A stretch of 64,000 nucleotides of DNA from Francisella persica ATCC VR-331 (GCF_001653955.1 NZ_CP013022.1:744001-808000), one strand, 5' to 3'. Counted from the stretch's first letter, positions 19,400 through 30,372 are shown. The notes: generated from the sequence alone by a model not told the origin. Numbers and translations are program-made.

Positions 19400-20200
19400 T
19401 GGTAGTAGTGTTAAATGGTTGAAGATTATTCATCCAGTAAAGTAATTAAGAGAAACAACCTTACGTTTATATATGGTTTGGCTACTTAGATAGTTCCAAC
19501 TTGACCAAGCAAGTTGACGCTTTAGCATGATATAGTCATCTGTGTGAAGTATTGCCATGTTAGATTTATATTTAATAGCTGAGATTAGCTCGTATAGTTC
19601 AATAGAATCATCAATAAATTTTTTTATATCTAATTTTTGATTAGATTCTCACGCCCATACTCTAGGAATTAAGCCTTAGTAAGTTATTAAATAATATCAA
19701 GTAATTGGTTGCATTCTGCTAGTGCTTCTACAATATCTTTGCTTGGATTAGTATGTTGCTCGAGGTTTCCTAATCTATTTTTTAGCTTTGTCAAGTTGTT
19801 TTTAGGTCATGGGCAATGTTATTTTATCTAATGAAAGATCCTCAATATTAGCCAAAAGAAGGTTAAAATATTAGCTAGATTACTAAGGTCATCCCAGTTA
19901 GTATTTGATTTGATCATTTGGCTAAAATCTTGGGTATTTACTATTGAGGCTGTTGAGTTGGCGATGTGATTAATTTTTCTGACAACAAAGATACTGATCA
20001 GATAGCTTATAATCATAACACTTGCTGTGCAGAAGATTCATATACTCAAAGGAACTATATGTTCAATAACTCTATCTCCAAGAACAGTAAAAATTATATA
20101 AACTCAAGAGATTATACATTAGTCATAGTAATAATAGTAAAAATTACCATTTTTAAGCTAGAACTTATTATGTATTTACGCTGATAGTATCTATGGAGAC
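19400..20200 (-). pseudogene. Sensor histidine kinase, decayed
   Basis: The minus strand shows a transmembrane segment leading into a HAMP-like region (IISYLISIFVVRKINHIANS, then FSQMIKSNTNWDDLSNLANI). A dimerisation/phospho-acceptor helix follows in other frames (NIAHDLKTTL with the conserved His), then KLKNRLGNLEQHTNPSKDIV and LLDIFNNLLRL after frame repair. Most of the sensor domain and a recognisable ATPase domain are missing. It lies downstream of a dead response regulator on the same strand, so this was a two-component operon. By position it may be the counterpart of the BfpK sensor of F. novicida, but this is not proven. Confidence 0.7.
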
Positions 20201-20205
20201 TATTC

Positions 20206-20880
20206 TTAGATGACATAGCCAAAGCCTCGTATAGTTTTTATTAGATCTGTAAGAGGCCGTCTTCGGTTAATTTGTTACGCAGGAGAGAAATATGTACTTC
20301 TAATATATTGGTTTGCTGATCAAAATCATATTCCAACTTTTTTGAGTATCAGCGTTTCGCTGACAACTTCATTTTTATGTTTTAGAAGAAAGTAGTATCT
20401 TATACTCACGTTGTTGTAGATGTATTAACGTACCATTACGTCGTACTTCATGTACAAGCTCATTAAGAACAATATCACCACAACTTAACTTATGAGTTTG
20501 AGCCTAGGTAATTTGTTTGGTTCTTTTGTAGAGTATATTTACTCTTATCATTAATTCATATATCGAGAAAGGTTTGGTAAGATAGTCATACACCCTTATT
20601 TGAGGCCTTGAATTGTTTTCAGTACTATCAAGAATGCTTAGAATAATAATTTGGGAGTATTTATATTTGGTTTGCGTAATATCTTAAGCAAAGAAATACC
20701 ATCTAAATGTGGCATCATCCAATCTATAACTATGACATCATTAGTTATTGGTGTTGACTAGAAACAGAGCTTCTTTACCGTCAAAAGCTATAGTTGTATA
20801 GATGCCATTTTCTTCAAATTTGGGTTTTATGAACTGAACTATCTTTTTATCATCATCAGCTACTAAAACCTTAGTGTTGT
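20206..20880 (-). pseudogene. OmpR/PhoB-type response regulator, decayed
   Basis: Minus-strand fragments in several frames rebuild a full regulator. They are KVLVADDDKKIVQFIKPKFE at the receiver start, the block around the phospho-acceptor (IDWMMPHLDGISLLKILRK), VYDYLTKPFSIYELMIRVN with the conserved Lys, and a winged-helix part ending close to LIKTIRGFGYVI. At least four frameshifts or stops are needed. Its likely partner is the sensor-kinase remnant directly downstream. A BfpR-like regulator is a reasonable guess from position. Confidence 0.75.
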
Positions 20881-21029
20881 TACTAATCGTATTTGGTTGA
20901 TAATTCTAGTTGGATTTTATAACTTATAGCTAATGAATAGCTTACTATTTTGAAAAATAGCTGTAAAACTTATTTTAAAAACAAAATCTTTTATGTATAA
21001 AATATTTACAGCAAAAAAAGGAGGCTAAA

Positions 21030-21566
21030 ATGAAGAAAGTTCTAGTGACAATCTTAGGATTAACTGTAGTTTCTGGAGTATATGCTGATAGCTACACAAT
21101 GTATGCAAAGCCAGATACTAAAACACAAAAGCTTGCAACTATAAATGATCAAGATCCACGTTATAAAGCAATTTTTGCAAAAGATGACTGGATCGAGATA
21201 GTTGATAATAAAGATGGTAGTGTGGGTTGGGTCAAACAAAAACCACAAGATAAAAGTTCACAAACTATCACTCAAGATCCAATTGAGCAAATGATGGCAA
21301 ACTTTCACAAGCAACAACAGTTATTAGATGAGCATTTCAATAAAATGCTAGCTAATATTGATCACAGTATTACCCAAATGCAAGCACAGCATGGCACAAT
21401 TCAAGCTAAGAATAATCCTCAAGTATTTAAAAAAATTAGTTCTATTACTATAAATTCAGATGGAAAAACTGCAAAGATTGTTAAAAAGACTGAGGATGGT
21501 AATGGTGATATTCAAACTGTAGAAAAAGAAATTCCTGCAGATCAGTTAGGTAATATTAAGCTTTAA
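21030..21566 (+). CDS. Exported protein with SH3-like N-terminal domain and coiled coil
   Basis: Function unknown. The 178 residues start with a clear signal peptide (MKKVLVTILGLTVVSGVYA, cleavage near residue 19). Next comes an SH3b-like segment (about 22-72: MYAKPDTKTQKLATI to WIEIVDNKDGSVGWVK), then a Gln-rich helix likely to form a coiled coil (about 85-125) and a charged C-terminal domain (IVKKTEDGNGDIQTVEKEI). It has a near-perfect ribosome site AAAGGAGG 7 bases before the ATG. It is transcribed divergently from the broken two-component system, which may once have controlled it. Confidence 0.7.
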   Translation: MKKVLVTILGLTVVSGVYADSYTMYAKPDTKTQKLATINDQDPRYKAIFAKDDWIEIVDNKDGSVGWVKQKPQDKSSQTITQDPIEQMMANFHKQQQLLDEHFNKMLANIDHSITQMQAQHGTIQAKNNPQVFKKISSITINSDGKTAKIVKKTEDGNGDIQTVEKEIPADQLGNIKL

Positions 21567-21698
21567 TTGAGTATGGTGCTTATTCTGTTAACTAATATCT
21601 TCTGCAGGCTAGTAATATGCTTGTGAATTTATTTTAAAGCTTATTGTTATAAGTTAGTATCATGAATAGATAAATGATTAGTCTGAGGAATAGGTTAT

Positions 21699-22115
21699 GT
21701 ATGAATAAGATTTTATCAGAAAAATTACAACAGTTTAGCTTACTAGGACGTTGCTTTAGTTAAATTGTCTATTTATTAATATTTCTAACAGCAGCATTTT
21801 CAACGGTAATATATTTATTTTCATTTGAGGGTTCGTGTATTCAAAAGGCGCGTAAATACCTAAAATAATCAATAAATATAACTCAAAGTTAGCTACTACA
21901 GGTTGCAAAATTAATGATAAAGGTTTTTGATAATAAAAATGACACTAATATATATAAAAAGTCTCAACAAGAATTGTAAGCAATACTCAATCAAGCAAAT
22001 AGGTTCAGTATATGTATATGTTATTAACCAACCAGTAAAGTAATTTTTACTATTTATTAACAATAACATTACTAATTGTTATAATCACTATACAAGTAAT
22101 TTTTAAAGTCAACAA
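21699..22115 (+). pseudogene. Decayed membrane-anchored protein
   Basis: From an ATG at 21699 the plus strand reads MNKILSEKLQQFSLLGRCFS and then a stop. In the same frame a strong transmembrane segment (IVYLLIFLTAAFSTVIYLFS) and a helical part (LLQVAKLMIKVFDNKNDTNI) follow, with further stops. The layout resembles a signal-anchored sensor or secretion accessory protein, but the family is not identifiable. Confidence 0.4.
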
Positions 22116-22121
22116 TATTCA

Positions 22122-22730
22122 ATGAAAAAAAAACTTTTATTTATAACTATATCTGCTAGTTTAGTATTAGTACTTAGTTCATGTGGTAAAACTATTGTAG
22201 CATATGAAGATCCAAATGGTGTTGATACAACATCTATAAATTTTAGTTCAACAGATTTACAAGCTATCACTAACAAAATGGCTGAAGATATGCTTAATTC
22301 ACCTGCAGTTAAAAGGATCACTACTATGTATACGCCAACGTTGTTTTTTAATAATATCCGTAATGAGACTCGTGAGCATATAAATACGACTATGCTGTCA
22401 AATACAGTTCAAACACAGATTATAAAATCAGGGTTATTCCAAGTTACAGATATGTCACAAATTAAAAATATCCGTGAGCAACTTGGCTATCAAGCAAATA
22501 GTGGTATGGTTGATCAAGCTACTGCAACTAAGATTGGACAGCATATCGGTGCTAGATATATGGTCTATGGTTCTATCCAAGATATTGATAATACTAATGT
22601 TGATGGTGATAAGAGATCTAAGTTCTTCTTAACTACACTAAAAATGTTGGATTTAAAAACAGGTTTGGTTGTATGGCAAAATGATAAACAGATTCGTAAA
22701 TCTCAAACTAAATCAACTTTTGGTTGGTAA
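22122..22730 (+). CDS. LpoB-like lipoprotein (penicillin-binding protein activator family)
   Basis: The 202-residue protein has a lipoprotein signal peptide with lipobox LSSC (Cys at about residue 21). The mature part resembles the LpoB/CsgG-like alpha-beta domain: VKRITTMYTPTLFFNNIRNE, QTQIIKSGLFQVTDMSQI and IGQHIGARYMVYGSI. Known: LpoB is an outer-membrane lipoprotein that activates the peptidoglycan synthase PBP1B. It heads an operon with a decayed gene, a CsgG-like protein and a COG3014-like lipoprotein, a grouping I recall from other gammaproteobacteria. Direct PBP activation here is an inference. Confidence 0.7.
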   Translation: MKKKLLFITISASLVLVLSSCGKTIVAYEDPNGVDTTSINFSSTDLQAITNKMAEDMLNSPAVKRITTMYTPTLFFNNIRNETREHINTTMLSNTVQTQIIKSGLFQVTDMSQIKNIREQLGYQANSGMVDQATATKIGQHIGARYMVYGSIQDIDNTNVDGDKRSKFFLTTLKMLDLKTGLVVWQNDKQIRKSQTKSTFGW

Positions 22731-22752
22731 GATATAAATTATTGTTAGGATC

Positions 22753-23930
22753 TTAAAAAAAGAAAATTTTAACTTCATTAATTGCCTCTTAATTTTTGGT
22801 AAGCTCATTATTTGCTGCAGATACTATAGCTGTAGACACTAAAACTACCAAGCAGCAAACACAGGCAAAAGTTGATATGTGAGCAGATGTTACTAATTTA
22901 AACAATGCTATTTCGTCAGACTCTAAACCAGTTGCGATAACTACTCAATATAAAAGAATAGCAGAAGAGATATTAAACGATGTTATGGAAAATTACATTA
23001 ATCAAAATAATCTCAGAGATAGGTATGATTATGTTGGTTCTGCGATTGGTACAGCATCTGTTAATCAAACAAATTCAAACTATGTTAATAGTGTGCAGCT
23101 TGCATTTGAGAAAGCATTAATAAAGGCTCAAGCAGAGTATATATCATTTATCTCAGCAAATACCAAAGTTGATAAGAGTTTAAGTATAGATAGTACTCAA
23201 TGGTCAACTGCGAATGAGATTGATACAGATGCTGATAAACCAAAACAGGGAACGCAAGCAGCTATTGATGCTAAGCAAAAGGCTTTTGATGAAGCAAAAT
23301 CAGATAATCAGCTTAAAGAACAAGGCCTAAATACTAATGATTTTGCGACGCCAGAAGAGAATAAAAAGTCTCTATTGAGCCAGCAAATGACAATAAGAAA
23401 CTTAACTACAGATTTTGGTAATTTATCATGATTATTACCGATTAAGACTTTTGTAATTGAGAAAGACGGCAATGCTGCTATTGGAGTAGTAGTTATCTAC
23501 TCATGTTTGAGGATATTAAGCATGGCAATGAGCCAGTAATATTTGGCAAAGGTGGTCAATCACCGTCTGACCTATACAAATATTAAGTCAGGTTAGGATA
23601 TAATGGGTGACTATGGTATCCGTGTTGGTTGTGGTGAGGATAACAAACCATATATTTTAGCTTATGGTCAGGGTTTTTATAATGGTCAGAGTATTCAAGG
23701 TGTTTCAGCAAGTGATTATGGCTACAAACAAGCAGAAATTATGGCAAGGGCAAATCTTGTTACTCTAATTGCAGGGCAGATGTCGACATAAGAAGCATTT
23801 ACTATGTCTGAGGATATATCAAGTACTCTGGCTAAAAATACAAATATACAACAAACAAGTAGAATAGATGCTACAGCTATTGTAGCACAGAACACTTTGT
23901 AAGCACTAGTATGCTCTCAGGTAGTACAAA
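22753..23930 (+). pseudogene. Exported protein of the lpoB-associated operon, decayed
   Basis: A signal-peptide-like start lacking its ATG (KKILTSLIAS, stop, FLVSSLFAADT) continues in frame to 23431, broken by stops at about 22785 and 22880. Frameshifts follow at about 23430 and 23600, and another good stretch runs to 23791 (YGIRVGCGEDNKPYILAYGQ). The content (repeat-like helices, then a domain with IMARANLVTLIAGQM) fits the uncharacterised exported proteins found between LpoB and CsgG-like genes elsewhere. At least five disabling changes rule out a functional full-length product. Confidence 0.6.
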
Positions 23931-24783
23931 ATGAGCTCTATAAGTTCAGTGCTTAGCTCAGCTAGTAGTGTTGGTTACAAAGGTGTAGATGAGCGTAGTA
24001 AAATAAAAATGTTTAGAGTTACAATATTACCTTTTGATACAAAAGGAGCCAAGATAGATGGTGACATTGACCTTAAATGATATTATAATTGCGCAAATCA
24101 CGCAGTCGCGTAAATTTAGAGTATCAAATCGTGATGTCAATGATGAGAAAGCTTATGAAAAAGAAATTAAGCGTATACTTAACTCTGAGATAGATAATGA
24201 GAAAGAAAAGCTTAATCAAAAAATAGGCGTGGACTTTATCCTTACTGGCGATATTTTGAATCTAAATATAACTAAAAACAAAACATCATACTATGGTGAA
24301 GGTTTTACGACACTAAATGTTTCTGCTACTGTGGCATATCCTATGGTAGAATTAGCAATAATGGAGGTTAAATGGTCAAATGTTGTTACTATTGAAGTAC
24401 CAACAAATATTGCTAACCAATATGCTAATGCCGATGATGCTAATTATATGCAACTATTAAGCTATTTAGGTAAGCAGCTAGGTAAGAAAATATCAGACCA
24501 AGTTATTGGAGCTATATATCCTATTCAAGTTTTGAAAGTTTATGATGGTGAGATTTATTTTAATCAAGGAGGTAATAGAATTATTAAAGGAAGTGTTTAT
24601 GAGGTTCGTCAAGATGGTCGAGTTACATTAGATCCTGCTACTGGACAACATATTGTACTTGATAGTAAAGTTTTAGCAAAAGTTAGAATTACTGATGTTA
24701 TGCATAAATATTCTATTGGTATAGTGATTGATGGTAGTCTAGCTAAAGTTCAACCTGGTTTACGCGCTTATCTAACTAAATAG
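23931..24783 (+). pseudogene. CsgG/FlgT-like protein, probably frameshifted near its N-terminus
   Basis: The long open part (24058-24783, 241 codons) contains CsgG-like segments: IIIAQITQSRKFRVSNRDV, GVDFILTGDILNLNI and a C-terminal beta domain (GGNRIIKGSVYEVRQDGRV). The expected first strand of this fold (FRVTILPFDTKGAKIDG) lies just upstream at 24009-24056 in another frame, so a one-base indel near 24056 separates them. Translation from the GTG at 24058 would lack that strand. It may still make a shortened protein. The lipoprotein gene follows 4 bases after its stop. Confidence 0.55.
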
Positions 24784-24787
24784 CATT

Positions 24788-26182
24788 ATGGAAGCGAAGA
24801 GTTATTTACTATTACTTTTGTGTGGGATTACTTCGAGTTGTGCTACATTTAGTGGTAGTAGTCATCTTAGCAAAGTTTTGAATGCTAAAAAAGCTATAGA
24901 AACTTGCCAATATAAGCTGGTAGAAACTAAGTTTATAAAAACCTTTGATAATGATGGTGTTGATGCAGCTATTGGATTTTTAGAGACTGCTCGTTTTGAG
25001 CAACTAATAGGTAATACATATTTATCACAAAAAAAATATACCAAAGCAACTGAATATGTTGCTAAGTCTGAAGCTGAAGCAAAAATAAGAGTTAGAAATA
25101 TTCTTAAAGATACTCAAGCAACTCTATTAAGTGATAAAGAAAGGTATTATTACATATCTGATTATGAAATAACTTTTTTATATGCTTATCAAGCACTTAA
25201 TTACCTAAAACAGCATGATTTAGAAAATGCTGCTGTAAGTATACGCAATCTATCCTATGCACAGTATGCAACATTTCAAGCCAAAGATCTAGCTGCTCAA
25301 ACTCGTGATATAAATTATCAAGAGTTAAGTCATGTTAATTCTAGGCAGATATCATTAAATATCTCAAACTCAAAACAGTACAGACAGCTAGCAACAATAG
25401 CTAACAAAGTAAGAAACTCTTACGAGAATGCTTTTGGCTATTATTTAGAAGCGGTAATATATCAATCATATGATACAGATTTAAATAATGCTAATCTATC
25501 AATGAGTAATGCATTTAGGGTTGTGACAGATAATCCATATGTCAGCGCAGATTATCAACAAATTAAAAAGGCTTTTGATAGCGGCGGCAATATCTATCCA
25601 CAAGGACAAGGAAAACTTGTAGTTATTTATGAAAGTGGTTGGGTTGAGCCGCTAAAAAAGTTTGATATTCCAATAACTGTATTTTTTCAACAAGCTGGTG
25701 TACAAAAAATTTCTTTACCATACTATAGCTCTTATAATTTAGCACAAAGTGCCGATATTAAGATTTTAAAAGATAACAAGCTTATTGATCATGGCAAAAG
25801 CGCTTTATTAGTTGATACTACTGCAATGGCAGCTAAATCTCTAGCTGATCAGTATCCTGTAATTGTGATCAGAGAAGTTTTGCGTTTAGTTACCAAAACA
25901 GCAATTTCTGTAGCAGCAATTAAATCTTCTGGAAACTATGCAGCTTTAGCTGCTATCAGCACATCTATTTACAACTTAGCAACGACTCAAGCTGATCAAA
26001 GAAGCTGGAATCTTTTACCTAAGAATGTTGATTTGTTTTCTAAGAATTTAGCTGCAGGTAATTACACTCTAAAAATCAATAATAACACCACAAATATTAC
26101 ATTACAATCGCAAAAAATAACTCTTGTGTGGCTAACTAAAGAAGGCTGTTATGAGCGTATTTTATTAAAACAAGTTCTATGA
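24788..26182 (+). CDS. COG3014-like lipoprotein
   Basis: The 464-residue protein starts with a lipoprotein signal peptide (LLLLLCGITSSC, Cys at residue 18). It has a long helical, TPR-like N-terminal half (tyrosine- and alanine-rich repeats, residues about 30-240) and a C-terminal part with GQGKLVVIYESGWVEPLK and a hydrophobic segment around LRLVTKTAISVAAIKSSG. This matches the uncharacterised COG3014 lipoproteins that travel with LpoB-like and CsgG-like genes. It is the last gene of the operon and intact. An outer-membrane or cell-wall role is an inference. Confidence 0.65.
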   Translation: MEAKSYLLLLLCGITSSCATFSGSSHLSKVLNAKKAIETCQYKLVETKFIKTFDNDGVDAAIGFLETARFEQLIGNTYLSQKKYTKATEYVAKSEAEAKIRVRNILKDTQATLLSDKERYYYISDYEITFLYAYQALNYLKQHDLENAAVSIRNLSYAQYATFQAKDLAAQTRDINYQELSHVNSRQISLNISNSKQYRQLATIANKVRNSYENAFGYYLEAVIYQSYDTDLNNANLSMSNAFRVVTDNPYVSADYQQIKKAFDSGGNIYPQGQGKLVVIYESGWVEPLKKFDIPITVFFQQAGVQKISLPYYSSYNLAQSADIKILKDNKLIDHGKSALLVDTTAMAAKSLADQYPVIVIREVLRLVTKTAISVAAIKSSGNYAALAAISTSIYNLATTQADQRSWNLLPKNVDLFSKNLAAGNYTLKINNNTTNITLQSQKITLVWLTKEGCYERILLKQVL

Positions 26183-26210
26183 TATAGCTAAATCACTATA
26201 TTTTAGTTTT
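26182..26210 (+). terminator. Possible terminator after the lipoprotein operon
   Basis: ATATAG at 26182-26187 pairs with CTATAT at 26196-26201 (8-base loop), followed by TTTAGTTTT. The stem is short and AT-only, so this is tentative. Confidence 0.35.
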
Positions 26211-27610
26211 AATATTTTGTATTTTAAAAATGATATATTAACTAGATTTTCGTCTTTAACATACCAGGCAACAGCAGATAGATAAAGTTAAAAACATTTA
26301 TATTTAACTTTTTTAGGTAATCAATTATAACTAAATGTAAAAACTTTTTATTTCCTAGTGTTATTGATAATGTTAGGTAAGATCTGCTACCGATAGGTTT
26401 TATGCTTATATTAAGGAAAATAGAAAGCCTAGATATGATGAGTTAGATTTGAATTTTATATTTTTCATTATAACTCGTTAAAAATATATAAGGTACTTTG
26501 AGTACCATATTATATTTTAAAGATAGTCTTTATTGATAGACTCTTTAACAGAATGTTTAAAATTACAATTTTTTATAAATAGGATAGATTTTAGTTATCA
26601 TTTTGTGAATATCTGAAGCAGAGTCACTTGAATGATGGTGTGTAGTAATTAATTAGAAATAAAATGATAAGGAGATAATATAATGTATGGAAGATATTTA
26701 TTTTAAAATACAATTAGGAGTTATTTACTTAAAATTATAGAAGAGATTTCAACCACTAATACCAAATTTTGATGAGCTGGTTGGATTTATAAAGTCTACT
26801 GGTAATGAAGATATAAATAAAGATGAAATAAAATAGGTATTAATCAAGGATTTTGAGATTTTTTTTAGATAAAAAGATAATTCTAGAGTCACAACTCAAT
26901 TTAAAGAAAAGGTTAAAAGCACTGTTGAAGACGAGCAAGCTGAAATAATATAGGGTAACTTTTTTGATCGAACTAGAGTAATTTTAGCTGTAAAAGTTTA
27001 AATTTGGTGTAATCTAGGGGCGATAGGGGTCGGGAATATTAAACCTGCCATCTTATAAATGGATTTTTGTTTAATATATAAATTAGTTTTCCATGAAAAC
27101 ACTAAAATATAAAGCTACTTTAAATTACTAGCTTAATTCAAATCAAAGAATAAAATAAATTAAAATATTGTTAGTCTCTAAGACCAATAGAATAGCTTCA
27201 ATTTTTTAGTTGGCTAAATTGTAAGGAGATAAGCTTGAACTTAGTTATATATTTTTCTGGAACTGGACAAACTGGTATTTGTGATAACTCGAGATGATGA
27301 ACAACAAAATAAATGTCTAAAATGTGAAACTTTATCATGAATCATAGACATCATTGCCGTATATTTAATAAAGGGCATTTCTGTAGTAAATGTGCCACAA
27401 ACTTTCCAGGCCTTGATAATCTTAAGTTTTTGTTAACTTTATATTAATGCTATAATAATATTTGGACTATGATATATAACTACTCTATAAAACTAGTAAA
27501 TATATACTGTTCTACAGAACGCTTATATAAACTAGGCTAGATGTAATGTTACAGTGTAATATTTATAATAAATTTTGTTTTTTTATTAAAACATTAAACA
27601 GTTTAATTAG
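26211..27610. other. Long decayed stretch without recognisable genes
   Basis: About 1.4 kb with stops in all frames. Small protein-like pieces occur on the plus strand: LVGFIKSTGNEDINKDEIK and FKEKVKSTVEDEQAEII at 26780-26950, and NLVIYFSGTGQTGICDNS at 27240-27293, which looks like the start of a cytosolic enzyme or effector. A ribosome-site-like AAGGAG occurs before the last piece. I cannot name any family. Confidence 0.4.
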
Positions 27611-27619
27611 AGAGAATAA

Positions 27620-28350
27620 AGAACTTCTTTGGAAACACTTAAAATTTTAAGTATGACTTTAAACTCACGTATTCAAGAGATAGATTCTGGCTTTAATGAA
27701 TTACAGGCGGTACTTATAATATATTTTAATAATATTTTAGTAGTAATTAATAGAAGAGCAGATTGGAATATAAGTAATGTAACAAATACTACAAAGCTTT
27801 TAATCAAAATCTATTAATAAAAAGTCTTAATTATCTTAAATCAAAAGCTGAAGCCTACATGAATTATGATAAAATGCTCCTGAATGTAAGTGGGTTTATA
27901 TAGGAACTTCTGAAAAACGCTAGACAAAAAGTGGTTGAACTACCTATAAATCAATATTGTTTAAAAGAACAATGGCAGACAGTTACTACTATGACTAGTG
28001 TATGTAACTGCAGAGTGCAAATAAGCCAATGGCAGAAATATTAAATTGTCATAAAGTTTAGGGAATTGCTTGTTCTATTTATCTAGTAGTTATTGGCCAT
28101 GATTTCGTTTTAGATGATTTTGAATTAGAAACTAAATATGAGTCAGAGCATATTTTAACTTTGAAACACGATATTTTATGGTTGAAGCGTGAGAAAGGTA
28201 TTTAGCTGATTTCTCAATAGTAAATATAGTCAGAAAATAAATATGTATTAGTTTTATTCCTTATGAAAAAAATAAATATATTACGGCACAGGCAAAAGAA
28301 GGCAATAATTTAGCTATGTCTCTTCTAAGAAATTTAAAAGTTAATTTTTA
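27620..28350 (+). pseudogene. Decayed gene of unknown family
   Basis: Open stretches in all three plus frames join into one protein: TLKILSMTLNSRIQEIDSGF at 27632, SLNYLKSKAEAYMNYDKML, VVELPINQYCLKEQWQTVTT, IGHDFVLDDFELETKYESEH and HDILWLKREKG at 28170. The mostly helical character and the helix with an acidic patch are vaguely like a terpene-cyclase fold, but this is not strong enough to assign. Several stops and frameshifts make it non-functional. Confidence 0.4.
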
Positions 28351-28488
28351 ATTCAGTGTTGCTCAATTTTTATGCATTCGTATTAGCTATCTGTTTAAAT
28401 ATAAAAAGTTCATAAATATATTTGCAATCAGCAATTAGTGAGATATATTTGTATCTATCATAGCTTTAAAAAAATAATGTAATTAATT

Positions 28489-29244
28489 ATGAATAGATAT
28501 ATTGCTAACACCGTAGTCATGGTCGAGCCAAAATACTTCTGCTTTAATCCAGAGACTTCAGTTAATAATACTTTTCAAAACCAACTAGATATTTAAATGA
28601 TAAGCTACAAAAAATATGGTTGCAAAGACTCGTGCTAATGGTATTGAAGTTATTGTTTTAGAATCAAAACCAAATACTCCAGATGCAGTCTTTCCTATCA
28701 ACACATCTAATAAGATAACCAGCCACATACTTTTATATATCCAATGTATACACAAAATTGCCGAAACGAAGTCCAAATTTACAACAACTAACTACAAAGT
28801 TATAGATTTTTGTGGGGATTGCTCAAAAGCCCTTGAAGGAACAGGAGTTTTTATATTTGATAATGATTACAAGTTATAACAAAAAAGATACTATCTATCA
28901 TATAAATGTGATGTTAAGTATAGGTGAGCATTTAGCTATAGTTTGCTTTGAGTCTATAAAGACAGCTACAGAAAGAGAACTTGTTTAAGAAACTCTTCAA
29001 CAGTAAAAGTATATATCCTTAGAGCAGATGTACCAAATGTGTGGTAATGTTTTAGAAGTTAAAAATAAAGGTGATAAAAGCTTTTTAATACTCTCGCAAA
29101 CTGCATACAATGGTTTTTCTCAAAGTCAATTGGCAATGATTGATAAATATGCAACACCTATAACTTGCGATATTATTAAATATCGAAGTGGTTGTTGGTA
29201 GTGCTAGATGTATGTTAGCTGAGCTACTTTATCAGCATATCTAA
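28489..29244 (+). pseudogene. CtlX-like amidinotransferase-family hydrolase, decayed
   Basis: The start MNRYIANTVVMVEPKYFCFN is followed by a stop. Another frame gives MVAKTRANGIEVIVLESKPN and NTPDAVFPINTS, and the C-terminal part reads LEQMYQMCGNVLEVKNKG, FLILSQTAYNGFSQSQLAMI and VVVGSARCMLAEL with the catalytic Cys motif. This order matches CtlX-type citrulline-utilisation hydrolases of the arginine deiminase superfamily. Several indels disrupt it. It lies just upstream of a broken ornithine cyclodeaminase, which would have used its ornithine product. Confidence 0.75.
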
Positions 29245-29440
29245 TCTATAAGTTACTTTATATAATATAAATTAGTTTTATTGTTATTTTTTTATAGTAA
29301 TATGATATTAGAAATTGATTTTTATGATATTTTAGCTATTGTTATGCCTTATAGTAGTAGCACAAAGCAATCATCTATATATAAATTGCGTATTAAATAT
29401 CTAAACTACGATGACACAAGTTAACGATTAATAGTGGTAT

Positions 29441-30372
29441 ATGAGATTTATCAGTCCAATATATGGCAAAATATTGCAAATACGTGATTTTAATAATTTC
29501 ATAACAGATCTTGTTGAGTATACAAAACAAGACTTGATTCATTGGAGTGAATTTGATAACTCCCCACACTATGCAGCACATGTAACAGGTGGCATTTTAG
29601 AACTTATGCCGACAGCAGATAAGAAACTATTTAATCTATATAAGTATGTAAATGGGTCATCTAGGTAATCCAAAGTATGGTAAATAAGCAGTAATTGCTA
29701 CAGGATAGCTTATCTAAAACAGTTTTAGCAACTGATTATCTGGCGTGTAAAGATAGTAAAACGATGGTTCTAATAGGTACAGGAGTACAGACTTATTTTC
29801 AAACTTTAGCACATAAATTGATTAGACCTATACAGACAGTTAGATATTTTGATATAGATCCACAAGCTATGAAAAATAATATGCTATACAATATGATGAT
29901 GTCGATCTTGAATTTATAGCATGTGATAGTGCTAAAGAGGCTTGTGAAGGTGCTGATATTATCGTTGTATGCACTGTGTGTAAACTTCATGCAATTGTTA
30001 TTGAAAATGAATGTATCAAAGAAGGTATTCATATCAGTGGTCTAGGTGGTGATTGCAATGGTAAAACTGAACTTGATATGAGGGTAAGGTTGTAGTTGAG
30101 TATAAAGAGTAGTCAATTATTGAGGGTGAAATTCAAATCAAAATTTATCTCTGCAAGAAGTAGAACAAGTGCTTAATGCTGAAATTTGGGAAATATTAAC
30201 AGGCAATAAGAAAGAGCGTGAAAATTATAAGGAAATCACAATATACGATTCTGTAGATTTTGCCATTGAAGATTTCTCAGCTTTATACTTAACTTTGGAT
30301 CTAGCTGAAAAAAATATGATATAGGCAGTCAAATGGACATGGTTACGCCAATAAAAGACCATAAAACTTATT
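29441..30372 (+). pseudogene. Ornithine cyclodeaminase family, decayed
   Basis: Fragments in order match ornithine cyclodeaminase, which converts ornithine to proline and ammonia with bound NAD. They are HYAAHVTGGILELMPTADKK and LYKYVNGHLGNP near the active site, the Rossmann part TMVLIGTGVQTYFQTLAHKL and VRYFDIDPQAMK, then FIACDSAKEACEGADIIVVC, GGDCNGKTELDM, VEGEIQIK, WEILTGNKK and VDFAIEDFSALY. Stops and frameshifts occur at about 29668, 29919 and beyond. Together with the CtlX remnant it marks a lost citrulline-to-proline route. Confidence 0.8.

Noticed and set aside
19966-20184. 72-codon plus-strand frame over the histidine-kinase remnant
   Set aside because: Antisense to the HAMP/transmembrane part of the dead kinase; composition is random and it has no ribosome site.
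22109-22321. 70-codon minus-strand frame opposite the LpoB-like gene
   Set aside because: Shadow of a real lipoprotein gene with a clear lipobox on the plus strand.
26211-28350. Possible novel operon in the unrecognised stretch
   Set aside because: Stops appear in every frame every few dozen codons and the fragments need many frame repairs; decay explains it better than a new system.
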